From: Bin87 sp965207585
Lineage (GTDB): Bacteria; Chloroflexota; Dehalococcoidia; Lucifugimonadales; UBA3495
NCBI GenBank assembly: GCA_965207585.1
Contig: CBDBMT010000003.1
Location: forward strand, 62,001-126,000
Direction of reading: 5' to 3'
DNA: 64,000 bases
Shown: piece after piece, positions 41,666 to 49,506 of the stretch
Layout of the letters: the number at the start of each line of letters is the position of its first letter
How positions within the stretch are numbered: position 1 is the stretch's first letter
Notes under the pieces: model-generated
The model's database searches: none
Told to the model about the DNA's origin: nothing
The model's input: the letters and a program-made list of their open reading frames with translations, nothing else
Translations under genes and position numbers: made by a program

Positions 41666-43057
41666 TCAAACATTGCCGGGTTGTTCTCCCAACCCGGTTG
41701 CCCTTGCGCCGGCCAGTGGCCGGCGGACTGCCGCCGGGTCCACGCCGGTCCGCAGCGCTGCCATCACGCCGGCCGCCTCCCAGTAGTTCTCCACAATGTG
41801 CAGCTGGCCCGCAGCCCAGGGGAGCTCCGTCAGGTCATTGCTCATCAGGTTCCGGTTCTCCCGCACGGCGATGGTGGAGATGCCCTGCTCCAGCGCGGCC
41901 AGGGTGGGCAACCCCACGCATCCGTCGGGTATCACCAGGCACGATACATCAGCTGCGTTGATCACGCTGTGATGTCTCCGGGCTTCCGGGTCGGTGACCA
42001 GCCGGGGGCTGCGCTGTAGCCCTTTCAGGATGCACTGGATCATCGCCAACGACACGGCCTCCGCTGCCATGCGGGGATCGACCACGCCGGGGTCGGCGTT
42101 GGCAATCTCTCGGCTGTCCAGCATGGGAGCATGGGCCGAGGGCACCTCGTAGATGGATGAAATCGCATGGGTCAGCATCGCCTCCACACCGCCCCAAGGG
42201 TTGACCATGTCGCCCATACGGTCGAAGTACTCGAAATGGTAGCCAGCCGGAACTCCGATCAGGGACGTGATGGCCACGGCGTCATATTGGTCTCGCCGGC
42301 GATCCAATTCCGCAAACAGTGGTTCCAGGCCCCGGACCCGGCCAGCAGCCCGTCCCGACCGGGCGTACGTGGAGTCCATCTCCAGGCCGCGGTCCAGCCG
42401 CAGAACCTGCGGCTGGACCAAGCCATAGGACGTCCGGGCCGCGTTGATCGAGTTGATGGCCGCATGTACGAAGAGTTCGTCGTCATGGGGACCGATCACC
42501 ACCAGCAAACGATTGTTGCGGACCCGCTGTAACCCCAGCTGGCCCTGCACCAGCCGGGCGATCACGCTGCCCTCCACATAGAGAGAGTTAGGCGGCATCT
42601 CGATGACGTCCGACGCGTTAACCACGTTGGGGTGTGTGATCAGCGTGTCGCAGACCGAAGCCAGCAGGGCGGCCACCGGCATGGCATCCCCGGCGTGACC
42701 GCCGATCTCCGCTCCCACCCCGGTGGGAACCAGCAGGATCACGTTGAACTGCTCGGAGTTTTCCACCGGCCGACGGTCCAGGCGGAATATGGAATCCGGG
42801 CGCCGGTGGCCATCCAACCCGCAGAGCAGGCCAACTTCGCAGTGATGAGCCTCTTGATTGGAAGCCAGGTCATCGGAAGCCGGGATCCGGACCCGGCCCG
42901 TGACGGCCAGCCTGATCGGAATCTCGTCAGGTTGCAGTTGACTCCTCACGGCCTCGCACAGCCTCTGGCGCAGGGTTGCATTCGAGCTGGTTGTGGGGAC
43001 CATCAGCTCCCGTTCGTACATTTCAGCAGTCGCCATGCCGTTTCTCACGCTCCCCAT
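41666..43057 (-). CDS. DUF3326 family protein
   Basis: This 463-residue protein carries VILLVPTGVGAEIGGHAGDAMPVAALLASVCDTLITHPNVVNASDVIEMPPNSLYVEGSVI, the DUF3326 signature. GLVQPQVLRLDRGLEMDSTYARSG and a late VSCLVIPDGCVGLPTLAALEQGISTIAV follow. The family is common in cyanobacteria and has no established activity. Its start overlaps the end of the decarboxylase-like gene (13 bases if ATG 43057; an ATG at 43036 is also possible), implying coupled translation and a shared pathway. Confidence 0.85.
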   Translation of the reverse strand: MGSVRNGMATAEMYERELMVPTTSSNATLRQRLCEAVRSQLQPDEIPIRLAVTGRVRIPASDDLASNQEAHHCEVGLLCGLDGHRRPDSIFRLDRRPVENSEQFNVILLVPTGVGAEIGGHAGDAMPVAALLASVCDTLITHPNVVNASDVIEMPPNSLYVEGSVIARLVQGQLGLQRVRNNRLLVVIGPHDDELFVHAAINSINAARTSYGLVQPQVLRLDRGLEMDSTYARSGRAAGRVRGLEPLFAELDRRRDQYDAVAITSLIGVPAGYHFEYFDRMGDMVNPWGGVEAMLTHAISSIYEVPSAHAPMLDSREIANADPGVVDPRMAAEAVSLAMIQCILKGLQRSPRLVTDPEARRHHSVINAADVSCLVIPDGCVGLPTLAALEQGISTIAVRENRNLMSNDLTELPWAAGQLHIVENYWEAAGVMAALRTGVDPAAVRRPLAGARATGLGEQPGNV

Positions 43058-44241
43058 CGTGCGGCGAAATCGTCATACGTGTAGCGTCGCTTCATCAGCA
43101 GATCGCCCCCCGAGGTGAGGGCGTAAATCGTCGGAAGGTTGACGCCGTTGAACATATGGGCCTTGACCAGGGTGTAGGCCCCCATGTTGAGAAACACCAC
43201 CCGGTCGCCCACCGCCAATGGATGGTCAAAGCTGTACTGGCCAAAAACGTCCCCGGCGAGGCAGGTGCATCCCGCCAGCGTGCAGACCCAATCCGCATTG
43301 TCCCGATGGCCCAGCACGTCCGGTTCATACTGGTACTCGAAAACCTCCGGCATATGATTCACCGTCGTATCCAGGATCGCAGCTGTTCCGCCGTTCCGCG
43401 TTTGGATCTCCAGCACGGTGGATACCAGGTAGCACGCCGTCCGTATCAGCGCTGCGCCCGGTTCTATGATCGTCTCAAGGCTGCAGCCTCGCTGCAGAAA
43501 ATCTATCGTGCGGTACAGGGGCCCCATGTCCAGGGCTTCGCCGCCGTATGGGTCTTCAAACAGGTATCCGCCGCCCAAGTTGATCCACCTTAGCCGGCCG
43601 TCTTCCAAACGGTGACCCAAACCGCGACGGATTTTATTCACGGTGGCTTCAAGCTGGCCGAAGTCGGTGGCATCGCAGTTGGTGTGGAGCAGTAGACCGG
43701 ACACGGAATCGCCCTCGTCCAGAATTCGCGCCACAGTTGACAGCGGCTCACCCAACCGGGACGCCGGCCGGCATGGGTCGTACCGTGCATCGCCAATGAA
43801 AGACATTTCCGGGTTCACCCGCAGGCCGGCATGGACCCCCGGATGCAATGAGTCTCGATGGGATCGCAATTGGTTGACGGAGTTGAAGGCGACGTAGTCG
43901 CAGAGCACGCCCGTATCGGCCGCATCCTGAGGCCGCAGTCCCGGGGTGGTGAAATGCACCGTGCCCCGGTCGCGCAGGACCGACCGCGCCAGCTTCGCCT
44001 CGAAGAGCGAACTGGCGGCGAACCCATCCAAATGGGGAGCCATCAGCTCAAGCACGTCGCGGAAGCAGAAGGACTTTACCGCGAAAAGCAGCCGACAACC
44101 GCTGCTTTCCCGAATTTCTGCGGCCTTGCGCAACAACCGGAGGATGTCTGCCTCGTCGTAGATGAATGCGGGAGTTTCAAGCGGGACGTCGCCGGAAAGG
44201 CCGGCGCCCAGTCGTTCAAACCACCCTGTACCAACGTTCAT
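43045..44241 (-). CDS. Carboxynorspermidine-decarboxylase-like PLP enzyme (NspC family)
   Basis: This 398-residue fold-type III PLP enzyme begins ETPAFIYDEADILRLLRKAAEI. The PLP-lysine strand follows in CRLLFAVKSFCFRDVL, and then HLDGFAASSLFEAKLARSV, GLRVNPEMSFIGDARYDPCRPASRLG, LLLHTNCDATDF, WINLGGGYLFEDPYGG, a IIEPGAALIRTACYLV PLP loop, and CTCLAGDVFGQYSF with the active-site Cys. These match carboxy(nor)spermidine decarboxylases of polyamine synthesis. Partner carboxynorspermidine dehydrogenase is not in the window. The ATG at 44241 matches the family N-terminus. Confidence 0.88.
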   Translation of the reverse strand: MNVGTGWFERLGAGLSGDVPLETPAFIYDEADILRLLRKAAEIRESSGCRLLFAVKSFCFRDVLELMAPHLDGFAASSLFEAKLARSVLRDRGTVHFTTPGLRPQDAADTGVLCDYVAFNSVNQLRSHRDSLHPGVHAGLRVNPEMSFIGDARYDPCRPASRLGEPLSTVARILDEGDSVSGLLLHTNCDATDFGQLEATVNKIRRGLGHRLEDGRLRWINLGGGYLFEDPYGGEALDMGPLYRTIDFLQRGCSLETIIEPGAALIRTACYLVSTVLEIQTRNGGTAAILDTTVNHMPEVFEYQYEPDVLGHRDNADWVCTLAGCTCLAGDVFGQYSFDHPLAVGDRVVFLNMGAYTLVKAHMFNGVNLPTIYALTSGGDLLMKRRYTYDDFAARWGA

Positions 44242-44387
44242 GTATCGCCAGCTCTGCCAATGGTGTTGGTAGTTAGTAAAGGATGGTAACAGAATGGACC
44301 CGGCTACGAGTTCCGATTGGCGATAAGCCTGCTGACCCGCTCGGCCAAATTGGCGCGTTACTTCCCCGGCGGGCGTCGGCTGGGGAT

Positions 44388-45605
44388 TCAGCCTGCCCCG
44401 CCGTTGCGCGAAACCTCGGCCGGCAGAAAGAACCCAGCCAGCAGCGCCGTCGCGCTCATCGCCGTGCAAATCAGGAACCCCGGCAGAAGCGACCCGGTCG
44501 CGTCTCTCGCCGCGCCCACCAGGATTGGCGCGGCGAACATCGCGATGCCGGATGTGGTGATCATCAACCCGTAGATGACCGCCAGCCCCTGGGGCGTGAT
44601 GTTGACCAACCGCAGAGGCAGGGTGAGCAGCATCGGCACGTAGAACCAGGAGCCAAAACCCAGCAACGCCGTCGAGACGTAGATGCCGGTCAAACCCGGC
44701 GCCAGATAGGCGCCCAACCCGCCCAAGCCCGCTGCCACGCCGGAGACGACGAACACCCACCGCACCGACCCGAAACGCAACGGGAGCACGCCGCCGGCCA
44801 GCACGGCGAAAACGCCGATGAAGGGCAGCATCCCGGTGACCAAACCCGCCGCCGCCAGCGACATATCCCGATGCTCGTTGTAAAAGGTGGGCAGCCAGCC
44901 GGTCAGCGCCGTGTATTGCACCAGCACGCCGGCGTCGGTGAGCACAAGGAGGATTACGGTGCGGGCACGAAGCACACGCCCGGTCTCTCGCAGAGAGATG
45001 CGCGCCGGCCGGGCGTCAGGCAGCAGGGCATCCCGACCCGCCACCAGCCACAGGGCGGCGCCGATCAGTCCGACCGCCCCGAACAGGGACATGGCGGTCT
45101 TCCAGTCTGTGAGCTCGGCCAGCGGAGCCGCGCCGGCCACGGCCAGGGCCACTCCCAGGCTGACCGTAGCCGTATTCAGGGAGTTCATCACCAGCACTTC
45201 TCTCTGGGAGAACCACGCCATGAGCAAAGGGCCGGTGGAGGTCACAATCAATGCCAGTCCCAGCCCGTAGGCCAGACGCAACGAGAGCATGGTGGCAAAG
45301 TTCGGAGCGAGGAACGACAGCGCCAGGACTGCCATGGCAATCCAGCCGATCAACTGCGAGCGCCTGACCCCGATGCGGGCCACCAGCATGCCGCCTGGAA
45401 TGCCAAATGCTGCTGCCAGCAGCATGGGCAGGGAAACCAGCAGGCCAGCCTCCGTGCTGCTGAGTCCATACTCCACAACCGCCAGTGGCAGCACCGGCGC
45501 GATGCCGAAAAGACCGAACCCCAACACCAGGTGCGCCGCCAGCGTCAAGGCGGCCATTACCCAGCGGTACCGGTTCAGTCCGTGTGCAGCTGTCGCTTGG
45601 TTCAT
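44388..45605 (-). CDS. MFS transporter
   Basis: This 405-residue protein has twelve hydrophobic helices and the MFS loop motif between helices 2 and 3 (GIPGGMLVARIGVRRSQ). Helices include FGLFGIAPVLPLAVVEYGL and ALIVTSTGPLLMAWF. It belongs to the sugar-phosphate/nitrate-sulfate-like arm (CynX-type) by overall pattern; substrate unknown. It starts with an ATG at 45605. Confidence 0.88.
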   Translation of the reverse strand: MNQATAAHGLNRYRWVMAALTLAAHLVLGFGLFGIAPVLPLAVVEYGLSSTEAGLLVSLPMLLAAAFGIPGGMLVARIGVRRSQLIGWIAMAVLALSFLAPNFATMLSLRLAYGLGLALIVTSTGPLLMAWFSQREVLVMNSLNTATVSLGVALAVAGAAPLAELTDWKTAMSLFGAVGLIGAALWLVAGRDALLPDARPARISLRETGRVLRARTVILLVLTDAGVLVQYTALTGWLPTFYNEHRDMSLAAAGLVTGMLPFIGVFAVLAGGVLPLRFGSVRWVFVVSGVAAGLGGLGAYLAPGLTGIYVSTALLGFGSWFYVPMLLTLPLRLVNITPQGLAVIYGLMITTSGIAMFAAPILVGAARDATGSLLPGFLICTAMSATALLAGFFLPAEVSRNGGAG

Positions 45606-45691
45606 ACGGTGCGGGCATTGGAACGCGCAGTTTCCGGCCGCGGTTGGCGCCGGGGAATATTACCTCATAGATGGGATTTTCCGGTTGTGGT

Positions 45692-45722
45692 TTCCTGGAT
45701 TCCCGCTTTCGAGAGAATGACG
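45692..45722. repeat. Palindromic repeat fragment (copy E)
   Basis: TTCCTGGATTCCCGCTTTCG followed by AGAGAATGACGA is one arm of the repeat family seen at 18500, 22079, 31681 and 61994. Confidence 0.55.
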
Positions 45723-45838
45723 AAGAGCTGAACCACCTGAATTGCAACGCTGCCGTCAGTCAGTTTCGCTTCGCTTGCGGCCTTGTGCTGCTGAGGGCTA
45801 ATATGGGCTGCCCCCGCGAGGCCAGACAAGCCTGGCGG

Positions 45839-45883
45839 CTGTACTCCGAACACCTGTACTCCGAACACCTGTACTCCGAACAC
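45839..45883. repeat. Three tandem copies of a 15-bp unit
   Basis: The unit CTGTACTCCGAACAC is repeated exactly three times, ending 14 bases before the RidA-family start. Units of 15 bases keep a reading frame and could be a protein repeat, a binding-site array or slippage product. Confidence 0.9.
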
Positions 45884-45897
45884 AAGGACGCCCAACG

Positions 45898-46428
45898 ATG
45901 ACCCAAACCGGACGCGCTGCTCTCACTCTGGCCGAGCTCGACGCCATGCGCATTGAGGAGGCCCAAGCCCTGCCCTTCGCCGAGCGCGACCGGCTGCTGG
46001 ACCTGATTATCGCCGACGGGCGCCACGACGCCACCGCTTCCGTCTCCTACCGCACCGGCCTGTACAGCGACTACTTTGAGGAAGACCTGACCCGGATGCT
46101 CAAGGTGCGGGCAGTCAGGGTACATTGCCGCGGCACCACTTCTTCCAACTTCGACGGCGTCACCGTCGGCGAGACCTACACGGAACAATACCGCGCCTGC
46201 TTCCGGCACGTCGAGACCATCCTGAGCGCGGCCCGCACCAACTTCGGACGGGTGGTCAAGATGGTGGTGTTCCTGACCAACATGGACCGGTGGGACGAAT
46301 TCAACGCGGTGTACCGGGAGTTCATTCCCAACCCGCCCTGCCGCGCCGTCATCGGCACTACCGGTCTCGCCCAAAAGCCGTTGCTCATCGAAATAGTCGA
46401 ATGCGTCGCCTACCGCGTCGCCGACTAG
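45898..46428 (+). CDS. RidA/YjgF-family protein
   Basis: This 176-residue protein has a helical N-terminus (about 50 residues) and a Rid fold: ASVSYRTGLYSDYFEEDL, TYTEQYRACFRHVETILSAARTNFGRVVKMVVFLTNMDRWDEFNAVYREFI, ending in CRAVIGTTGLAQKPLLIEIVECVA. The conserved Arg of enamine deaminases appears in PPCRAVIG. The N-terminal extension is unusual; the true start may be internal. Confidence 0.85.
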   Translation: MTQTGRAALTLAELDAMRIEEAQALPFAERDRLLDLIIADGRHDATASVSYRTGLYSDYFEEDLTRMLKVRAVRVHCRGTTSSNFDGVTVGETYTEQYRACFRHVETILSAARTNFGRVVKMVVFLTNMDRWDEFNAVYREFIPNPPCRAVIGTTGLAQKPLLIEIVECVAYRVAD

Positions 46429-46614
46429 AGAGTGTAGACAACTGGCAAATCATGTCGTCACTCCTGCTTGGGCAAGGAAAACTCATCGTCATCCACAAGA
46501 ATTCCCGCAGTTCGAGACGACAGCTAAGCAACTTGGCGCACGCACTGGCCCACGTCATGCTCGTGCACGCCGCTGAAGTTGTCTGCACGGGCGATTTAGC
46601 CAGGAGGGCCGCAC

Positions 46615-47751
46615 ATGAGCACCTTGAAGGACAAATGCGCTATCGTCGGCGTGGGAGAGACCGTCTACAACCGGGACTCGGGCAGGACCGAGTTGAACAT
46701 GGCCGTGGAGGCGGCCAACCGCGCCATCGCCGACGCGGGTCTGGTTCCCCAGGATATTGACGGCATCGTGAAGTTTACCGCCGACTCCACACCCCAGGGG
46801 GAATTGGCCGCCTGCCTGGGTATTCCCTACCTGCGGTACTACGGCGAATTGGGGCCGCTGGGCGGGGCCGCCTGCGGCCTGGTCATACAGTCGGCGATGG
46901 CCGTTGCCCAGGGCTTGGTCAACAACGTGCTGGTGTATCGTTCAGTCAACGGCCGCTCCGGGCAACGCTACGGCTCCGGCACCGTCACTACCCGCCGGGG
47001 CCTGGGCAGCTCGGCATTCACCGAGCCTTACGGCCTGTTGGTGCCGGGGCAATCCAGCGCACTGCGGGCGCGTCGCCACATGCACGAGTTCGGCACCAGG
47101 ATGGAGCATTTTGGCGCGGTGGCGGTGGCCTTCCGAAATAACGCCTGTCTCAATCCCAGGGCCATCATGCACGGGCGGCCCATCACCATGGAGGACTACC
47201 TGACCTCCAGAATGTTCTTCGACCCCCTGCACATACTGGACTGCGCGCTGGAGGCCGACGGGGCCAACGCTTTCGTCATCACCTCGGCGGAAAGGGCGGC
47301 CAACCTGAAACAGCCGCCGGTGTACATCACCAGCGCTGCCCAAACGCTGCTGGCCGGCATGGGCGGGCACGGGCGTTCCTGGGACGAAAGCGGCGGAGCC
47401 CTGATGGCCCCCGAGTTGTTCGGTGAGGCCGGGGTCACCCCGCAGGACATTGACGTGGTAGGCTTCTACGACCACTTCAGCCCGGTGATTATCACCAAGC
47501 TGGAGGACTACGGTTTCTGCCAGCGCGGCGAGGGCGGGCCCTTCGTCGAAGGGGGCAGGATTGAAGTGGGCGGAGAACTGCCGGTCAACACTTCCGGCGG
47601 GCATCTTTCCGAAGCCTACCTTCAGGGCATGAACCAGATCATCGAAGTGGTGCGTCAGTTGCGGGGACAGTCGCCGGCCCAGGTGGAGGGCGCGGAGTTG
47701 GGTCTGGTTGACAGTGGCGACGGCTCGGGCGCCCTGATACTGAGGAAGTGA
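46615..47751 (+). CDS. Thiolase-family (SCP2/lipid-transfer-type) protein
   Basis: This 378-residue protein reads CAIVGVGETVYNRDSG, MAVEAANRAIADAGLVPQDIDGIV, GGAACGLVIQSAMAVAQGLVNNVLVYRSVNGRSG, and later DVVGFYDHFSPVIITKLEDYGF and GELPVNTSGGHLSEAYLQGMNQIIEVVRQL. It lacks the usual thiolase Cys motif in full, as SCP2-like thiolases do, and retains a late GGHLSEAYLQG His motif. The DUF35 OB-fold gene follows 7 bases later, the standard partner, forming an acyl-CoA complex. Confidence 0.88.
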   Translation: MSTLKDKCAIVGVGETVYNRDSGRTELNMAVEAANRAIADAGLVPQDIDGIVKFTADSTPQGELAACLGIPYLRYYGELGPLGGAACGLVIQSAMAVAQGLVNNVLVYRSVNGRSGQRYGSGTVTTRRGLGSSAFTEPYGLLVPGQSSALRARRHMHEFGTRMEHFGAVAVAFRNNACLNPRAIMHGRPITMEDYLTSRMFFDPLHILDCALEADGANAFVITSAERAANLKQPPVYITSAAQTLLAGMGGHGRSWDESGGALMAPELFGEAGVTPQDIDVVGFYDHFSPVIITKLEDYGFCQRGEGGPFVEGGRIEVGGELPVNTSGGHLSEAYLQGMNQIIEVVRQLRGQSPAQVEGAELGLVDSGDGSGALILRK

Positions 47752-47758
47752 GGCAGCC

Positions 47759-48172
47759 ATGACTACCGCTGATTTCCCCCTGCCGGTGCCCAACCTGGAC
47801 AACCAGGAATTCTGGGACCGGTGCCGGCAGCGCCGGCTGGTGCTGCGGCGTTGCCTGGACTGCCGCTCCTTCCACCATCCGCCAGGACCCAACTGCCCGG
47901 AGTGCGCCTCGTCCAACCTGGAGTGGGTGGAGTCGCCGGGGAAGGGCAGGGTCTACACCTACGTCATAACCCGCCAGCCGGTGAACCCGGCCTTCCGGGA
48001 GCGTCTCCCCTGGGGCGTGGTGGAAGTTGAGCTGGAGGAGGGGGTCCACCTGATCAGCAATCTGGTGGACTGTGACGCGGACGACATCGAGATTGGCATG
48101 GAAGTGGAGGTAGTCTTTGAGGCGGTCAACGACGAGATAACCCTGCCCAAGTTCAGAAGAGTCGGACAGTAG
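47759..48172 (+). CDS. Zn-ribbon/OB-fold (DUF35) protein
   Basis: This 137-residue protein has a rubredoxin-like zinc ribbon CLDCRSFHHPPGPNCPEC (CxxC..CxxC) and an OB-fold tail (GKGRVYTYVITRQPVNP, VHLISNLVDCDADDIEIGMEVEV). DUF35 proteins partner thiolase-like enzymes and can bring acyl-CoA or CoA. Directly downstream of the thiolase. Confidence 0.92.
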   Translation: MTTADFPLPVPNLDNQEFWDRCRQRRLVLRRCLDCRSFHHPPGPNCPECASSNLEWVESPGKGRVYTYVITRQPVNPAFRERLPWGVVEVELEEGVHLISNLVDCDADDIEIGMEVEVVFEAVNDEITLPKFRRVGQ

Positions 48173-48306
48173 CCATATCCCCGTGGGGGGTGTCGTCAAA
48201 ATAATTTAGTCCATATCGTCGCCGGCGGGAAACTGAAAGCAGGGGAGTACGCGAGGGCAACAGAGTTGCAGTGGCGGATCATGACGGCCGGTGCGCCGAA
48301 TTGGCG

Positions 48307-49167
48307 TCAGCAGACGCGATCCGGCGAGTTTTCCTCGGGTTCTGGCCGCTGGAACATGGGCGGCGTCAGCACTCGCACGTCCCGCTCTTCCGCCTGCGCC
48401 CGCTGCTGGGAAGCCACGGCTCCTCCGATAACCGCCGCGACGGTGTCTTCGCCAGTGGCTTTGGACACGGCGCTGGCGCGATCATGTGCGCGTTGGATGT
48501 CGCCGATCCTGATGGTGCGCGATACCTCGAACACGCCATACACGTACTGTCGGTCTCCGGTCCGGCGGGCTCGAATGATGATGTCCGCCACCAGGACGTT
48601 GTCGGCTTCGCGTTCGGTGATCAATCCCCGCTCTTCCGCCGCCTCTATGGTCTCCAGGAATCGGGGCTCGGATTCCCTGCCCCGTGCCAGCAGGATGCGT
48701 CCTCTGGTGAGGTCCAGCTCGTCGCGAGCGATGTTCAGGATGTTCTCCCGCGCGCGTCGTTCTATGTCGTTGCCCATCAGGGTTCCGACGTCGGTCTTGA
48801 GAGTTACCACATCGGTCTTGAGGGTTACCACATCGGTCTTCAGGGTTACCACATCGGTCTTGAGGGTTGCCACGTCGGTCTTCAGGGTTGCCACATCGGT
48901 CTTCAGGGTTGCCACATCGGTCTTCAGGGTAGAAACGTCCGTCTTCAACGTGCCGATGTCGGTTTCGACGGCCGTGAGCCGGCGGTCGGTAGCTTCGGCA
49001 AATGCCTGGAAGTTGGCGCTGAGCTCCGCCACCACGCCCACCAGTTCGGCGAACTGCTCAGGCAGGGCGATGAGCTCCGGCGACAGCAGCCGAGCCCGCA
49101 GGTCATGCAGGTACTGCGGGTTCCGGTCTATGAAATCCAGTAGGTCCTGGTATTGCTGGGGATACAC
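48307..49167 (-). CDS. Coiled-coil protein with heptad repeats, paralogue of 2174-2818
   Basis: This 286-residue protein starts with GTG (49167) after AGAGGACGAATCACC and reads VYPQQYQDLLDFIDRN, LLSPELIALPEQFAEL (shared with 2174-2818). About nine copies of the heptad TLKTDVA then form a coiled coil. The C-terminal domain is similar to the paralogue: DNVLVADIIIRARRTGDR, YVYGVFEVSRTIRIGDIQRA. The heptads are encoded by 21-bp tandem repeats (48780-48970). Function unknown. Confidence 0.72.
   Translation of the reverse strand: MYPQQYQDLLDFIDRNPQYLHDLRARLLSPELIALPEQFAELVGVVAELSANFQAFAEATDRRLTAVETDIGTLKTDVSTLKTDVATLKTDVATLKTDVATLKTDVVTLKTDVVTLKTDVVTLKTDVGTLMGNDIERRARENILNIARDELDLTRGRILLARGRESEPRFLETIEAAEERGLITEREADNVLVADIIIRARRTGDRQYVYGVFEVSRTIRIGDIQRAHDRASAVSKATGEDTVAAVIGGAVASQQRAQAEERDVRVLTPPMFQRPEPEENSPDRVC
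48780..48970. repeat. 21-bp tandem repeats encoding coiled-coil heptads
   Basis: About nine units of the type GGTCTTSAGGGTTRCCACRTC (plus strand) encode TLKTDVx on the minus strand. Units differ by a few bases. The repeat number may vary between strains. Confidence 0.85.
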
Positions 49168-49506
49168 GGTGATTCGTCCTCTTGAACCAATGGTGTGATT
49201 ATACCGCAGGTCGATGTCGAAGACGGCGACGGTTCCGCCTCGGAGTATCTGCACCACCGTGACGCTGCTCCCCACTGTGGCCATCAACAGGGCGGCGATG
49301 GAGGCCAGCACCAGGTTGCAGGCCAGCAGGTCGCAGCGGGCAGGGGCACGGTTCAAGTTTCAGAATTCCGGTTCACCGGGGCTCAACGGCAAGGTGCCGC
49401 TCAGGTTGCCCAGGCTCGCCGGCAGCGCCCCCACCGCCAAGCAAGACGGCGGGGGCGCTGCGTTCTCATGCGTCAGGGCGGCGCGAGGTTTGCGCCGTGC
49501 CCGCGA
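49168..49506. other. Intergenic region with an LRR-gene remnant on the minus strand
   Basis: On the minus strand a short frame ending at 49360 reads ALPASLGNLSGTLPLSPGEPEF, a leucine-rich-repeat scrap (roughly 49360-49480). It is related to the surface-protein locus 49507-51415. The rest holds nothing I can identify. Confidence 0.5.

Noticed and set aside
45671..45901. 76-residue frame containing RLYSEHLYSEHLYSEH
   Set aside because: It is an artefact of the 15-bp tandem repeats plus a palindromic repeat arm, without gene features.
48780..48970. Regular repeats that could suggest a CRISPR array
   Set aside because: Units are 21 bp with no spacers, and they encode heptads in a long open frame.
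49168..49356. N-terminal membrane anchor for the coiled-coil protein (extension to a TTG at 49356)
   Set aside because: The paralogue at 2174-2818 has no such extension, and the GTG at 49167 has a good ribosome-binding site.
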